From Shinella curvata (GTDB lineage Bacteria; Pseudomonadota; Alphaproteobacteria; Rhizobiales; Rhizobiaceae), in contig NZ_JALJCJ010000003.1 of assembly GCF_022899935.1 (NCBI RefSeq), positions 299,045 to 353,623 of the forward strand: 54,579 nt of DNA, read 5' to 3'. A program made the position numbers and the translations under genes. Shown here one piece after another: positions 44,544 through 53,207 of this stretch (its first letter is position 1; every line of letters begins with the position of its first letter). The notes beneath the pieces are model-generated. The model ran no database searches. It was not told where the DNA came from and saw only the letters and a program-made list of their open reading frames with translations.

Positions 44544-45350
44544 ATGACCAAGCTCATTGTCTTTACCGACCTGCACATGGTGCCCGAGGGCACGAAGATC
44601 ATCGGCCTCGATCCCTATCAGCGGCTGCTTGCCGGCATCGAGCATGTCAACCGCTACCACGCGGATGCCGACCGGGTCATTTTTACCGGCGACCTGACGC
44701 ACCGCGCCGACACGCTGTCCTATGAGCGCCTGCACGGCCTGCTCGCCAAGCTTGTGCCGCCGGCCGCCATCACCATCGGCAACCACGATTATCGCGACCG
44801 CTTCCTTGAAACCTTCTCTCATGTCCAGCCGGACGAGAACGGCTTCGTGCAACAGGCGATCGATTTCGATGACTGCCGCGTCGTGCTGCTCGATACGCTC
44901 TTCGCCCCGCCCTACGACTATCCGCTGAGCCATGCCGGCTATCTCTGCGAGACGCGCCTTGCCTGGCTCGACAAGACGCTGGCGAGCGCCGGCTCCCTGC
45001 CCGTCCTTCTTTTCATGCACCACCCGCCGCACAAGACCGGCTTTACCGGCATGGATGCGATCCGGCTGTCGAACGAACACGCCTTCTATGATCTCGTGCT
45101 GAAGCACGGCAATGTCCGCCATATCTTCGCCGGCCATGTACATCGAACGATCGGTGGCTCGCATCGCGGCATTCCCTTCTCGATCTTCAAGAGCCCGGTG
45201 CATCAGCAGCCGATGCCCTTCGATGCACCGAACGCCTCGCTCTCGGTCGACGAACCCGCCGCCTACGGCATCGTCGTGGTGACGGAAGAAGGCCTGCAAG
45301 TGCACCACGAGGATTACGAAATCGCCAAGCTGGATTCGGCGATCGCCTGA
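44544..45350 (+). CDS. Metallophosphoesterase, GpdQ/CpdA-like cyclic nucleotide phosphodiesterase
   Basis: A 268-residue dinuclear-metal phosphodiesterase. All metal ligands of the class are visible: DLH at residues 9-11, TGDLTHRAD near 48-56, GNHDYRDRF near 78-86, MHHPPH near 158-163, and GHVHR near 195-199. This arrangement matches GpdQ and cAMP phosphodiesterases (CpdA). Glycerophosphodiester substrates are equally possible. A cyclase and a Crp-type regulator lie 3-6 kb away, so a cAMP role is plausible but not shown. The ATG at 44544 opens the motif-bearing first strand. Confidence 0.86.
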   Translation: MTKLIVFTDLHMVPEGTKIIGLDPYQRLLAGIEHVNRYHADADRVIFTGDLTHRADTLSYERLHGLLAKLVPPAAITIGNHDYRDRFLETFSHVQPDENGFVQQAIDFDDCRVVLLDTLFAPPYDYPLSHAGYLCETRLAWLDKTLASAGSLPVLLFMHHPPHKTGFTGMDAIRLSNEHAFYDLVLKHGNVRHIFAGHVHRTIGGSHRGIPFSIFKSPVHQQPMPFDAPNASLSVDEPAAYGIVVVTEEGLQVHHEDYEIAKLDSAIA

Positions 45351-45473
45351 GGCCAACGGTTACCGCGCGTCACACATCGTGATGTCCGTTAGACATGATG
45401 CGGGAACCGATCCCGGCATGTCACGTTGTCTCCGCCGAAGGGGTGGGAAACCCAATCTTCGAAGGAGAAAGAC

Positions 45474-46109
45474 ATGCGTAAGTTTCTTATGGCAGGTGCC
45501 GCTCTGGCTCTCATCGGCGCCTCCGTCGCCCATGCCGACGATCGCGACAAGGAAGCCCTTGGCGGTGCGGCGATGGGTGCCGCAGGGGCGACCGCAGGCG
45601 CCGTCGTCGGCGGCCCCGCGGGCGCTATCGTCGGCGGTGCGGTCGGCTTCATGATCGGCGCGGAAGCTGCCGTTCCCGAGGATGCCCGTGTCTATGTGAT
45701 GGAAAACCCGACGCCGCCGGTCGTACTGGATGGCCAGCTGACGGCCGATACACGCTTCAACGATACCGTCACCCTCACACCGATTCCTGACCACCCGGAT
45801 CTCGCTTATGTCTATGTAGACAACCGCCCGGTCATCGTGCGCATCGACAGCCGCCAGGTGATCTACGCGCCCGAGGTTGAGACGACGGCGAGCATTTCGG
45901 GTGACATTCCCGAGGCGACGATCACCTATGTGGAACGCCATCCGGTCGAACCTGTCGTGCTGGAAGGTCCCGTCCAGGCCGGTGCGGTGATCCCCGACAC
46001 GGTCCAGATCGTCGAGGTGCCGGAAAATCCGAGCTACGGCTACATCTATGTCGACCAGCGCCCTGTTCTCGTCGACCGCAGCTCGCGCGAAGTGATCTGG
46101 GTCCGCTAA
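45474..46109 (+). CDS. DUF1236 protein with glycine zipper
   Basis: A 211-residue exported protein. A signal peptide (about residues 1-21, ending SVAHA) precedes a Gly/Ala-rich zipper (AGAVVGGPAGAIVGGAVGFMIG, near 40-62) able to insert in or pack against membrane. Two DUF1236-type repeats follow; each ends with the same phrase, YVYVDNRPVIVRIDSRQVIY and YIYVDQRPVLVDRSSREVIW. Such proteins are common and poorly known in rhizobia. GAAGGAG lies 7 bases before the ATG at 45474, so the 16-codon extension is rejected. Confidence 0.85.
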   Translation: MRKFLMAGAALALIGASVAHADDRDKEALGGAAMGAAGATAGAVVGGPAGAIVGGAVGFMIGAEAAVPEDARVYVMENPTPPVVLDGQLTADTRFNDTVTLTPIPDHPDLAYVYVDNRPVIVRIDSRQVIYAPEVETTASISGDIPEATITYVERHPVEPVVLEGPVQAGAVIPDTVQIVEVPENPSYGYIYVDQRPVLVDRSSREVIWVR

Positions 46110-46131
46110 GCCGGGCACGGAGCATAAATCG

Positions 46132-46163
46132 AAAGGGCGGCTCCGTGCGGGCCGCCCTTTTTT
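46132..46163. terminator. Bidirectional terminator between convergent genes
   Basis: A GC stem AAAGGGCGGC / GCCGCCCTTT (46132-46141 with 46151-46160) is flanked by a T-run on the plus strand and the matching A-rich stretch on the other. It lies between the DUF1236 gene and the lipoprotein hydrolase gene, which end 56 bases apart. Confidence 0.88.
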
Positions 46164-46164
46164 C

Positions 46165-47412
46165 TTACTGTCCGGTTGCCGTGACCGCCGTGTCCTCGAC
46201 AGAGCGGCCAAGGCGGCGCCACTGGTCGTCGTAGTTCTTGCGGGTGACGGGATCGAAGACCGCGATCGGCGTGGAGACGACGACGCTCGCCGCGCTGCCG
46301 ACCGTCTCGGCCGTGCCAAGCGCCACCGCGCCAAGCCGGTCGCCGAAGCCCACTTCTGAATCCGTCACCGTCTGGCCATCGATCAGCCGGTTGCCGATGA
46401 GGCGTACGACCTCGGGACTTTCGGCGAATTTGCCGTGGTTCAGGCTGTCGCCGGATTTCAGCGCCGTCAGATCGAGCACTGTGATGCCCTGCTTTTCCAG
46501 CATGGAACGATAGGGCTCCTGCGAGGGATCGATCTGGCCGAGCCGGTCGACATTGCCGGAAATGCGGCGCGACAGCGTCAGCGCCCGGTCGTCACGCGAC
46601 ACGAACAGGGTGAATTGCGGCCGCTCCTTGCCGAGCGCGCGCAGCTGCTGGCCGAAGACGTCGACGTCGAGATCGGGCGAGGCGAGGATGACCTGCTGGA
46701 TCTTCTTCGGCACGCGCCCGTCGCGGATCGCCATCTGGCGCAGCGTTTCCACCGCGAGCCACGTCCCCATGGAATGGGCCATGATGGTGATTTCACCGAC
46801 CCTGGGAGAGTCCACCGCGGCACGCAGCAACTCTTCCAGCGCATCGCGCGAATAGTTGGTGCTTTCCTTATCGTAGGAATAGTCGAAAATGCTGGCGCGC
46901 GAAGGCCAGGTGAAGATGATCGGCGCCGCATCCGTCTTGGAATCATGCACGATCTGCGCAAAGCGGTAGACGGCATCCTCGTAGCGGTTGTTGAAACCGT
47001 GCACGAAGATCAGCACGCGCCGGCTTTTCGGCAGGTTGCGGTCAAGCCAGGCACTCCCGGCCTTCTCCTTGTCGATCGCCGTCACGCTGACCGTGGAGAA
47101 ATCCTTCAGCGGATCGGCCGGCAGCTTCTTTGGCCATTGCACCTGGCCGATCTTGCGCTTGTCATCGGGCGGAATGGAAATGGCGATGTCGCGCAGCTGG
47201 AGGTCCGAGCCGCGCTCACCGGAAAACAGCACGCCCGGCTGCTCGGAGGGGGCGCGCGTGGTCGCAACCAGCAGATCGACGGTCGAAACACCGGGCGGTG
47301 TTTCGCCGCTCGGCACCAGTACGCCCTCGGGGCGGCCGGCACAGCCGGCCAGCAGAATGACCCCGGCGACAATCACGCGACGCAATACGCGCGGCATTTC
47401 GCGGTGCATCAT
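46165..47412 (-). CDS. Lipoprotein alpha/beta hydrolase (DUF900-like)
   Basis: A 415-residue predicted lipoprotein with lipobox LAGC near residue 23 (VIVAGVILLAGC). The central alpha/beta-hydrolase domain has the oxyanion segment IFVHGFNNRYEDAVYRFAQ and the nucleophile elbow AHSMGTWLA, where Ser is the likely nucleophile. Asp and His candidates are in SPDLDVDVF and SLNHGKF. The DUF900 family (esterase/lipase-like) fits. The frame's earlier start would add 29 residues before the signal; the ATG at 47412 directly precedes the basic-hydrophobic signal. Substrate unknown. Confidence 0.82.
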   Translation of the reverse strand: MMHREMPRVLRRVIVAGVILLAGCAGRPEGVLVPSGETPPGVSTVDLLVATTRAPSEQPGVLFSGERGSDLQLRDIAISIPPDDKRKIGQVQWPKKLPADPLKDFSTVSVTAIDKEKAGSAWLDRNLPKSRRVLIFVHGFNNRYEDAVYRFAQIVHDSKTDAAPIIFTWPSRASIFDYSYDKESTNYSRDALEELLRAAVDSPRVGEITIMAHSMGTWLAVETLRQMAIRDGRVPKKIQQVILASPDLDVDVFGQQLRALGKERPQFTLFVSRDDRALTLSRRISGNVDRLGQIDPSQEPYRSMLEKQGITVLDLTALKSGDSLNHGKFAESPEVVRLIGNRLIDGQTVTDSEVGFGDRLGAVALGTAETVGSAASVVVSTPIAVFDPVTRKNYDDQWRRLGRSVEDTAVTATGQ

Positions 47413-47544
47413 GTCCCGCTTCCTTCCGCTTTCCAGTTCTCGCCGGTGCGGCGCACCGATGTCCCTGCTTAGCGGAGTGAGGCTCGGTTTAGAAGACAAG
47501 CTGAGCGACAGCGCCCATCGACGCGGCGAGGCGTGGCATATCGG

Positions 47545-48303
47545 TCACGCCGGCCCGGGCGACTGCCCGCCCAGCGCATCGGTGATGCGGGCGCGGCCGA
47601 CGCGGATGACGTTCTCCATGGCGCGGCGCGCGCCATCCTCGTCACGGCGGCGGATTTCCTCGACGATGCGCATGTGGTTTGCCGCGACATCACCGATCTT
47701 GATGCGGTCGGAAGCCGGCGAACTGAGCTTGAAGACGCCGGCCAGCGCCGCCTCGATCAGGCTGCCGACAGTGCGCATGAAAGGGTTTCGCGCGGCGTCC
47801 ATCACAGCGAGGTGGAAGCGCAGGTCGGCCAGCGCCAGCGTTTCCGGCGTGTGCTCGGGATCGCCCATGGCGACGGCGAGCAGCATCATCTGGTTGATAT
47901 CCGCCTCGGTCGCGTGGCGCGCGGCAAGGGCTGCGGCCTGCGGCTCGAAGCCGAGGCGGATTTCGCTGAGATGGATGAGGAAGACATCATCGACGCCGAC
48001 GGCGAAGTGCCAGGTGAGGATGTCGCTGTCGAAGAGGTTCCACTGGTCCTTCGGCGTCACGCGCGTGCCGATGCGGGCGCGTGGCACGACGAGGCCCTTG
48101 GCGGCGAGCGTCTTCATCGCCTCACGGATGACGGTGCGCGATACGCCGAAGCGCGCCTCCATTTCCGCATCGCCCGGCAGCGTCGCGCCCACCGGAAACT
48201 CGCCGGCGATGATCGCCTTGCCGAGCTCGCCCACCACCTGCGAGTGGCTGGTGCGCGCCACCGCTCCGTTCATCATGGTTTCGAGCAGACCTGTTTTCCG
48301 CAC
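47545..48303 (-). CDS. GntR (FadR-type, FCD domain) regulator of the downstream sugar importer
   Basis: The 252-residue protein has an N-terminal winged helix (residues 18-85; LPGDAEMEARFGVSRTVIREAMKTLAAKGLV) and an all-helical FCD effector domain (95-240). The FCD histidines and Asp lie in LRFHLAVMDAARNPFM and ANHMRIVEEI. The start is a GTG at 48303 preceded by GGAGGG at a normal distance; the ATG nine codons in has no ribosome binding site. It follows yjfF by 58 bases on the same strand, so it is probably the last gene of the ytf operon. An operator matching FadR-type sites precedes ytfQ. Confidence 0.9.
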   Translation of the reverse strand: MRKTGLLETMMNGAVARTSHSQVVGELGKAIIAGEFPVGATLPGDAEMEARFGVSRTVIREAMKTLAAKGLVVPRARIGTRVTPKDQWNLFDSDILTWHFAVGVDDVFLIHLSEIRLGFEPQAAALAARHATEADINQMMLLAVAMGDPEHTPETLALADLRFHLAVMDAARNPFMRTVGSLIEAALAGVFKLSSPASDRIKIGDVAANHMRIVEEIRRRDEDGARRAMENVIRVGRARITDALGGQSPGPA

Positions 48304-48361
48304 CGCTTTGCCCTCCGTCTAGCAACAGAGTGGGAGCGTGAGAGGCGGCGTGCGCAGGAAA

Positions 48362-49330
48362 TCAGGCATGCCGCCTCCGCCGGTCGGTGACGAGGATCAG
48401 CCCCTTCTGCAACAGGATGAAGGCGAAGAGCAAAAGGCCGATCAGGATCTTCGTCCACCAGCTCGACAGCGAGCCGTCGAAGGTGATGTAGGTCTGGATG
48501 AGGCCTTGGATCAGGATGCCGACGAGCGTGCCCGCAATGAAGCCGGAACCGCCGGTGAGCAGCGTGCCGCCGATGACGACGGCGGCGATGGCGTCGAGTT
48601 CCACGCCCACCGTCGCCAGCGAATAACCGGCCGAGGTATAGAGCGAGAAGACGATGCCCGAGAGGCCGGCGAGGAAGCCCGAGAGCGCATAGATCCCAAT
48701 CGTCGTGCGCCCGATCGGCACGCCCATCAGCCGCGCCGTCGGCGCACCGCCACCGAGCGCATAGACATTGGCACCGAAGCGGGTGCGGTGGGCAATCAGG
48801 ATACCGAGCGCGAAGACGAGCAGCATCAGCCCGCCGATCAGCGTGATGCGTCCGCCGCCGGGCAGCTTGTAGTAGGCGCTCTTCAGGGTGGCGTAGAACG
48901 GGTGCTTGATCGGAATGGAATCGATCGACAGGACAAACGCCATGCCGCGCGCCAGAAACATGCCGGCGAGAGTGACGATGAAGGGCGGCATTTCCAGATG
49001 GTGGATGATCGCCCCCATCAGCGCGCCGAAGGCCGTGGTGATGGCGAGCGCCAGCACAAAGGCGACGAGAGGATGGATCGACGTCGCCTGCAGGAGCACG
49101 GCGAGGAAGACGCCGGTGAAGGCGATGACCGCGCCGATGGAGAGATCGATGCCGCCCGACAGGATGACGAAGGTCATGCCGACGGCGGCGATGCCGAGAA
49201 AAGCATTGTCCGTCAAAAGGTTGCCGATGACGCGCGTCGACAGCATGTTGGGATATTGCGCGATGCAGACGGCATAGGCGATCAGGAAGATCGCGATCGT
49301 CGCGGTGAGCGGAAGGTAACGCGGGTTCAT
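48362..49330 (-). CDS. yjfF: Sugar ABC transporter permease YjfF
   Basis: Second membrane subunit of a YtfQ-type (galactofuranose class) importer. The 322-residue protein of the RbsC-like permease family has 8-10 helices. It includes GMTFVILSGGIDLSIGAVIAFTGVFLA near residues 51-77 and the coupling segment GVELDAIAAVVIGGTLLTGGSG near 240-261. Its start overlaps the ytfT stop by 4 bases. Confidence 0.9.
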   Translation of the reverse strand: MNPRYLPLTATIAIFLIAYAVCIAQYPNMLSTRVIGNLLTDNAFLGIAAVGMTFVILSGGIDLSIGAVIAFTGVFLAVLLQATSIHPLVAFVLALAITTAFGALMGAIIHHLEMPPFIVTLAGMFLARGMAFVLSIDSIPIKHPFYATLKSAYYKLPGGGRITLIGGLMLLVFALGILIAHRTRFGANVYALGGGAPTARLMGVPIGRTTIGIYALSGFLAGLSGIVFSLYTSAGYSLATVGVELDAIAAVVIGGTLLTGGSGFIAGTLVGILIQGLIQTYITFDGSLSSWWTKILIGLLLFAFILLQKGLILVTDRRRRHA

Positions 49331-50352
49331 TTCGCCTCCCCGGCCGTCTTCTTTACCGGTGCGCGGGCACGGGAGAGGAAGACGAAGGCCGACTGCGCAC
49401 GCGGCGACTGGATGACGAGGATCAGCACGATGATCGCCGCCTTGATGATGAGGTTGAATTCCGGCGGAAAGCCCGAGAGCAGGATGCCGGTATTGACCGA
49501 CTGGATGATCAGCGCGCCGATGAGCGAGGCGGCAATCGAGAAGCGTCCGCCGAGCAGCGACGTGCCGCCGACGACGACCGCGAGGATCGCATCAAGCTCC
49601 AGCCAGAGGCCGGCATTGTTGGCATCGGCACCCCGGATATCGGCGGCGGCGATGATGCCGGCGAGCGCGGCGCAGAGGCCCGACAGCACATAGGCCGCGA
49701 TCAGCAGCACGCCCGTCGAGACACCCGAGAGCATGGAGGCGCGGCGGTTGACGCCGAGCGCCTCGATCAGCATGCCGAGCGCCGTGCGCCGCACGAGCAG
49801 CGCCACCAGCAGGCCGAAAGCGAGCCAGATGACGACGGGCATGGGCAGGCCGAACAGCGCGCCGCTGCCGATGAAGATCAGCCCGGCATCGTTAAAGGTG
49901 AGAATAGCACCCTCGGTGATCAGCTGCGCAATGCCGCGTCCGGCCACCATCAGCACCAGCGTTGCGATGATAGGCTGGATATCGAGCACAGCGACAAGGA
50001 TGCCGTTCCACAGGCCGCAGAGAATGCCGGTGCCGAGCGTGATCAGGAGCGTCATGGCGAGCGAATGACCCGAGGTGATGGCCGCCGCCGCCACCGCCCC
50101 GCAGATCGCCATGACGGCGCCGACCGAGAGGTCGATGCCCTTGGTGGCGATGACGACGGTCATGCCGATCGCGAGCAGCGCCACAGGCGCGCCGCGGTTC
50201 AGGATGTCGATCAGGCTGCCATAGAGCCGGCCATTCTGCATTTCGAGCTTGAAGAAGCCAGGAAAGGCGATGGAGACCATCAGCAGGATGACGGCAAGTG
50301 CTGCGACCTGCGGAAAGAGCCTGACCGCATAGGCCTTCAGTGTCGTGCTCAT
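49327..50352 (-). CDS. ytfT: Sugar ABC transporter permease YtfT
   Basis: First membrane subunit of the importer, 341 residues and RbsC-like. Recognisable segments are AIGMTVVIATKGIDLSVGAVMAICGAV near residues 60-86 and the coupling helix WLELDAILAVVVGGTSLLGGRFS near 253-275. Both ends overlap neighbours by 4 bases (ytfR upstream, yjfF downstream), so the three genes are translationally coupled. Confidence 0.9.
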   Translation of the reverse strand: MSTTLKAYAVRLFPQVAALAVILLMVSIAFPGFFKLEMQNGRLYGSLIDILNRGAPVALLAIGMTVVIATKGIDLSVGAVMAICGAVAAAAITSGHSLAMTLLITLGTGILCGLWNGILVAVLDIQPIIATLVLMVAGRGIAQLITEGAILTFNDAGLIFIGSGALFGLPMPVVIWLAFGLLVALLVRRTALGMLIEALGVNRRASMLSGVSTGVLLIAAYVLSGLCAALAGIIAAADIRGADANNAGLWLELDAILAVVVGGTSLLGGRFSIAASLIGALIIQSVNTGILLSGFPPEFNLIIKAAIIVLILVIQSPRAQSAFVFLSRARAPVKKTAGEAK

Positions 50353-51866
50353 GCGTCCACCCTCCCGGCCGAGGCCGCAATGGCCTCGACGATGCCATCG
50401 GTCGTCACCTGGTTGCCCACGAGTTCGGCGACATGCGCCCGGTCGCGCAGCACGATGACGCGGCTCGAATAGGCGACGAGTTCTTCCAGTTCCGACGAGA
50501 TCACGATCAGCGACATACCTTTCTCGCAGAGCGATTCGATGAGGCGGATGATCTCCGCATGCGCCCCGACATCGATGCCGCGCGTCGGTTCGTCGAGGAT
50601 CAGGAAATCCGGGTTCGTGGCGAGCCAGCGCGCGAGGATCGCCTTCTGCTGGTTGCCGCCCGAGAGAAGCTTGATCGGCTTCTCGCGGTCGCTGGTGCGG
50701 ATATCGAGCGCCCTGATGTACTCGTCGGCGAGCCGATCCTGCTCGCTGCGGCTGATCGGTCGCGCCCAGCCGCGCCGCGCCTGCAGGGCGAGCGCGATGT
50801 TCTCGCGCACCGAGAGATCGCCGATGATGCCGTCGACCTTGCGATCCTCCGGGCAGAAACCGAATTTTTCGCGGATGGCGGATCGCGGCGAAGAGAGGTC
50901 GAGCGCGCGGCCGTCTGCTTCCGCCGTGCCGCTATCGGCCCGCTCGGCACCGAACATGATTTCCGCCGTCTCGGTGCGCCCCGAACCGAGCAGGCCGGCG
51001 ACGCCGACTACCTCGCCCCTGCGCACATCGAGATCGAAGGCCTGGATGTGGCCCTTGCGGCCGAAATTGCGGAAGCGGAAGCGGACCTCGCCGCCCTCGC
51101 CCTTCGCGCCATGCTCCGCCGCCACTTCCTGCACCAGCTCGCGGCCGAGCATCATGGCGATGAGATCGCGGCGCGGCAGGTCCGCCGTGGCGCGTGTGCC
51201 GACGAGCTTTCCGTTGCGCAGCACGGTGATGCGGTCAGAAATGTCATAGACCTGCTCGAGGAAGTGGGTGATGAAGATGATGCCGAGGCCGCGCTCCTTC
51301 AGGCGGCGCACGATGCGAAACAGCATCGCCACCTCATGCGCATCAAGGCTGGCCGTCGGCTCGTCGAGGATCAGCACCTTGCCGGAGAGATCCACCGCAC
51401 GCGCAATAGCGATGACCTGCTGCACCGCCACCGAATAGGCGGCAAGCTCGGCAGTCACATCGATATCGAGATCGTATTCGGCAAGCAGCGCCTTCGCACG
51501 CCGGTTCATTTCGCGGCTGTCGATGAAGCCGAAGCGCTTCGGCTGGCGGCCAAGGAAGAGGTTTTCAGCGACCGTGAGGTTCGGCAGGAGGTTGACCTCC
51601 TGGTAGACCGTACCGATGCCGAGGTTCTGGGCTTCCAGCGTGCTCTGCGGATCGACATCCGCGCCGTCGAGCAGGATGCGCCCGCCATCGCGGCGATAGG
51701 CGCCGGTCAGGCATTTGACGAGCGTCGACTTGCCTGCACCGTTTTCGCCGAGCAGCGCATGGACCTCGCCGCGCTGCAGCGAAAAATCGACGCCGTCGAG
51801 CGCCCTGGCACCGGGAAAGATCTTGTCGATCGCCGTTGCCGAAAGAATGGAGGTACTCGCCTGCAT
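50349..51866 (-). CDS. ytfR: Sugar ABC transporter ATP-binding protein YtfR
   Basis: A double ABC-ATPase of 505 residues. The N-terminal domain has Walker A GENGAGKST and Walker B VLILDEPTASLD. The C-terminal domain has a degenerate Walker A (GLLGSGRTE), the linker FCPEDRK, signature LSGGNQQK, and Walker B FLILDEPTRGID, as usual in this carbohydrate class. The ATG at 51866 is preferred because the extra 24 residues of the longer frame are not family-like. A stem-loop lies between ytfQ and this gene. Confidence 0.92.
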   Translation of the reverse strand: MQASTSILSATAIDKIFPGARALDGVDFSLQRGEVHALLGENGAGKSTLVKCLTGAYRRDGGRILLDGADVDPQSTLEAQNLGIGTVYQEVNLLPNLTVAENLFLGRQPKRFGFIDSREMNRRAKALLAEYDLDIDVTAELAAYSVAVQQVIAIARAVDLSGKVLILDEPTASLDAHEVAMLFRIVRRLKERGLGIIFITHFLEQVYDISDRITVLRNGKLVGTRATADLPRRDLIAMMLGRELVQEVAAEHGAKGEGGEVRFRFRNFGRKGHIQAFDLDVRRGEVVGVAGLLGSGRTETAEIMFGAERADSGTAEADGRALDLSSPRSAIREKFGFCPEDRKVDGIIGDLSVRENIALALQARRGWARPISRSEQDRLADEYIRALDIRTSDREKPIKLLSGGNQQKAILARWLATNPDFLILDEPTRGIDVGAHAEIIRLIESLCEKGMSLIVISSELEELVAYSSRVIVLRDRAHVAELVGNQVTTDGIVEAIAASAGRVDA

Positions 51867-51989
51867 GATCCCACCCGTGTGACGTCTGCCGCCCGCCGTC
51901 CCAAGGGGAGACGGCAGGCGAGCCGACAACTCCGACAAACTTATCCAGGAGACAGTGCGTCAGGGAGTGCCGAATGCAAAGGGAAGATG

Positions 51990-52020
51990 CCCCGCGTCAA
52001 GTTAGGAGCCGGACGCGGGG
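51990..52020 (-). other. Stem-loop between ytfQ and ytfR
   Basis: A perfect 9-bp stem CCCCGCGTC (51990-51998) with 52012-52020, 13-base loop and no T-tract, starts 15 bases after the ytfQ stop. As with the structure between pstS and pstC, it probably stabilises the binding-protein part of the message. Confidence 0.6.
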
Positions 52021-52034
52021 CTCCCGGAAGGAGA

Positions 52035-52997
52035 TCAGTAGCCGAGGCCCTTCTTCTCCTCGTAGACCTTCTGCGGATCGTCGGCCTGGGTATAGAGCTT
52101 CGATTCCGTCTGGATCCACTTCGGCGGCTCCTTGCCGTCCTTGAGGAAGGCGTCGAGCGCGTCGAGCGCGGGGCCGGCCATGTTCGGCGTCAGCTCCACG
52201 GTGGCGTTGGCTTCACCGGCCGCCATGGCTTGGAAGATATCCGGAACAGCGTCGATGGAGACGACGAGGATATCCGTGCCCGGCTTCAGGCCGGCTTCCT
52301 TGATCGCCTGGATGGCGCCGACGGCCATGTCGTCGTTATGGGCGTAGAGCGCGCAGATGTTCTTGCCGCCGTCTTCCGCCTTCAGGAAGCTTTCCATGAC
52401 TTCCTTGCCCTTGGTGCGGGTGAAATCACCGGTCTGGCTGCGGATGATCTTCAGGTTATCCTTGCCGGCGAGCGCTTCTTCAAAACCCTTCTTGCGGTCG
52501 ATGGCCGGCGACGAGCCCGTCGTGCCCTGCAATTCGACAACGTTGCACGGCTTGCCGGCAACGGTATCGACCAGCCACTTGCCGGCGACATTGCCTTCAT
52601 GGACGAGGTCGGAGGTGACGGCCGTCAGGTAGAGGTCCTTCGACGCATCGACCGTGCGGTCGAGCAGGATGACCGGGATTTCCGCATCCTTGGCTTCCTG
52701 CAGCACTTCATCCCAGCCCGTGGCGACGACGGGGGCGATCAGGATGGCATCGACGTCCTGCGCGATGAACGAGCGCAGCGCCTTGATCTGGTTTTCCTGC
52801 TTCTGCTGGGCGTCGGCGAATTTCAGGTCGATGCCGCGCTTTTCAGCCTGCTGCTTGGTGAGCGTGGTTTCGGCAGCGCGCCAGCCGGATTCCGAACCGA
52901 TCTGCGAAAAGCCGATCGTCAGGTCGGCGGCGGATGCAGTGCTGAACATCGAGGCAGCAAGGATCGTGGCACTTGCGAGTGCGATTTTGAATTTCAT
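52035..52997 (-). CDS. ytfQ: Sugar-binding periplasmic protein YtfQ
   Basis: Receptor of the YtfQRT-YjfF importer; the E. coli protein prefers galactofuranose. The 320-residue precursor has a signal peptide (ATILAASMFSTASA, cut near residue 23). The type I periplasmic fold begins ADLTIGFSQIGSESGWR. LIAPVVATGWDEVLQEAKDAEIPVILLDR and GTTGSSPAIDRKKGFEEAL are very close to the YtfQ pattern. The ATG at 52997 has GGGAGG 6 bases upstream. Without structure, arabinofuranose or another pentose/hexose furanose remains possible. Confidence 0.92.
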   Translation of the reverse strand: MKFKIALASATILAASMFSTASAADLTIGFSQIGSESGWRAAETTLTKQQAEKRGIDLKFADAQQKQENQIKALRSFIAQDVDAILIAPVVATGWDEVLQEAKDAEIPVILLDRTVDASKDLYLTAVTSDLVHEGNVAGKWLVDTVAGKPCNVVELQGTTGSSPAIDRKKGFEEALAGKDNLKIIRSQTGDFTRTKGKEVMESFLKAEDGGKNICALYAHNDDMAVGAIQAIKEAGLKPGTDILVVSIDAVPDIFQAMAAGEANATVELTPNMAGPALDALDAFLKDGKEPPKWIQTESKLYTQADDPQKVYEEKKGLGY

Positions 52998-53048
52998 GAT
53001 GTCCTCCCAAAGAAAGCTGCTCCTCAGCAGCAGGCGTAAAACATCATA

Positions 53049-53059
53049 TTGTATTACTA
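53049..53059. promoter_or_regulatory. FadR/GntR-type operator upstream of ytfQ
   Basis: TTGTATTACTA matches the FadR-subfamily consensus TNGTNNNACNA at every fixed position and lies 52-62 bases before the ytfQ start. The surrounding 30 bases are strikingly AT-rich, as for a promoter. The co-encoded GntR protein (47545-48303) is the natural candidate ligand. Confidence 0.6.
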
Positions 53060-53147
53060 TTGTAAACGGCCAAAAGTTGCCGATTGCGATTTTTTTAATC
53101 GCCACATGCGGGTGCGGTACTGCTGCGGGAATCCGACGGCCTACAGG

Positions 53148-53194
53148 GTGCACCGTCCAGTATCTCGCGCGGGGCAGGATTCTGGACGGTGCAC
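53148..53194. repeat. 13-bp perfect inverted repeat between ytfQ and the autotransporter gene
   Basis: GTGCACCGTCCAG (53148-53160) and its exact complement (53182-53194) flank 21 bases. It lies 14 bases beyond the autotransporter stop and may serve as its transcript end, though there is no T-tract. Confidence 0.6.
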
Positions 53195-53207
53195 TCCTTG
53201 TTTTCCC

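Noticed and set aside
50340-53039. An 899-residue plus-strand frame across ytfQ and ytfR
   Set aside because: It lies antisense to two ABC transporter genes with complete motifs; the product is Arg/Asp/Ala-rich without recognisable domains.
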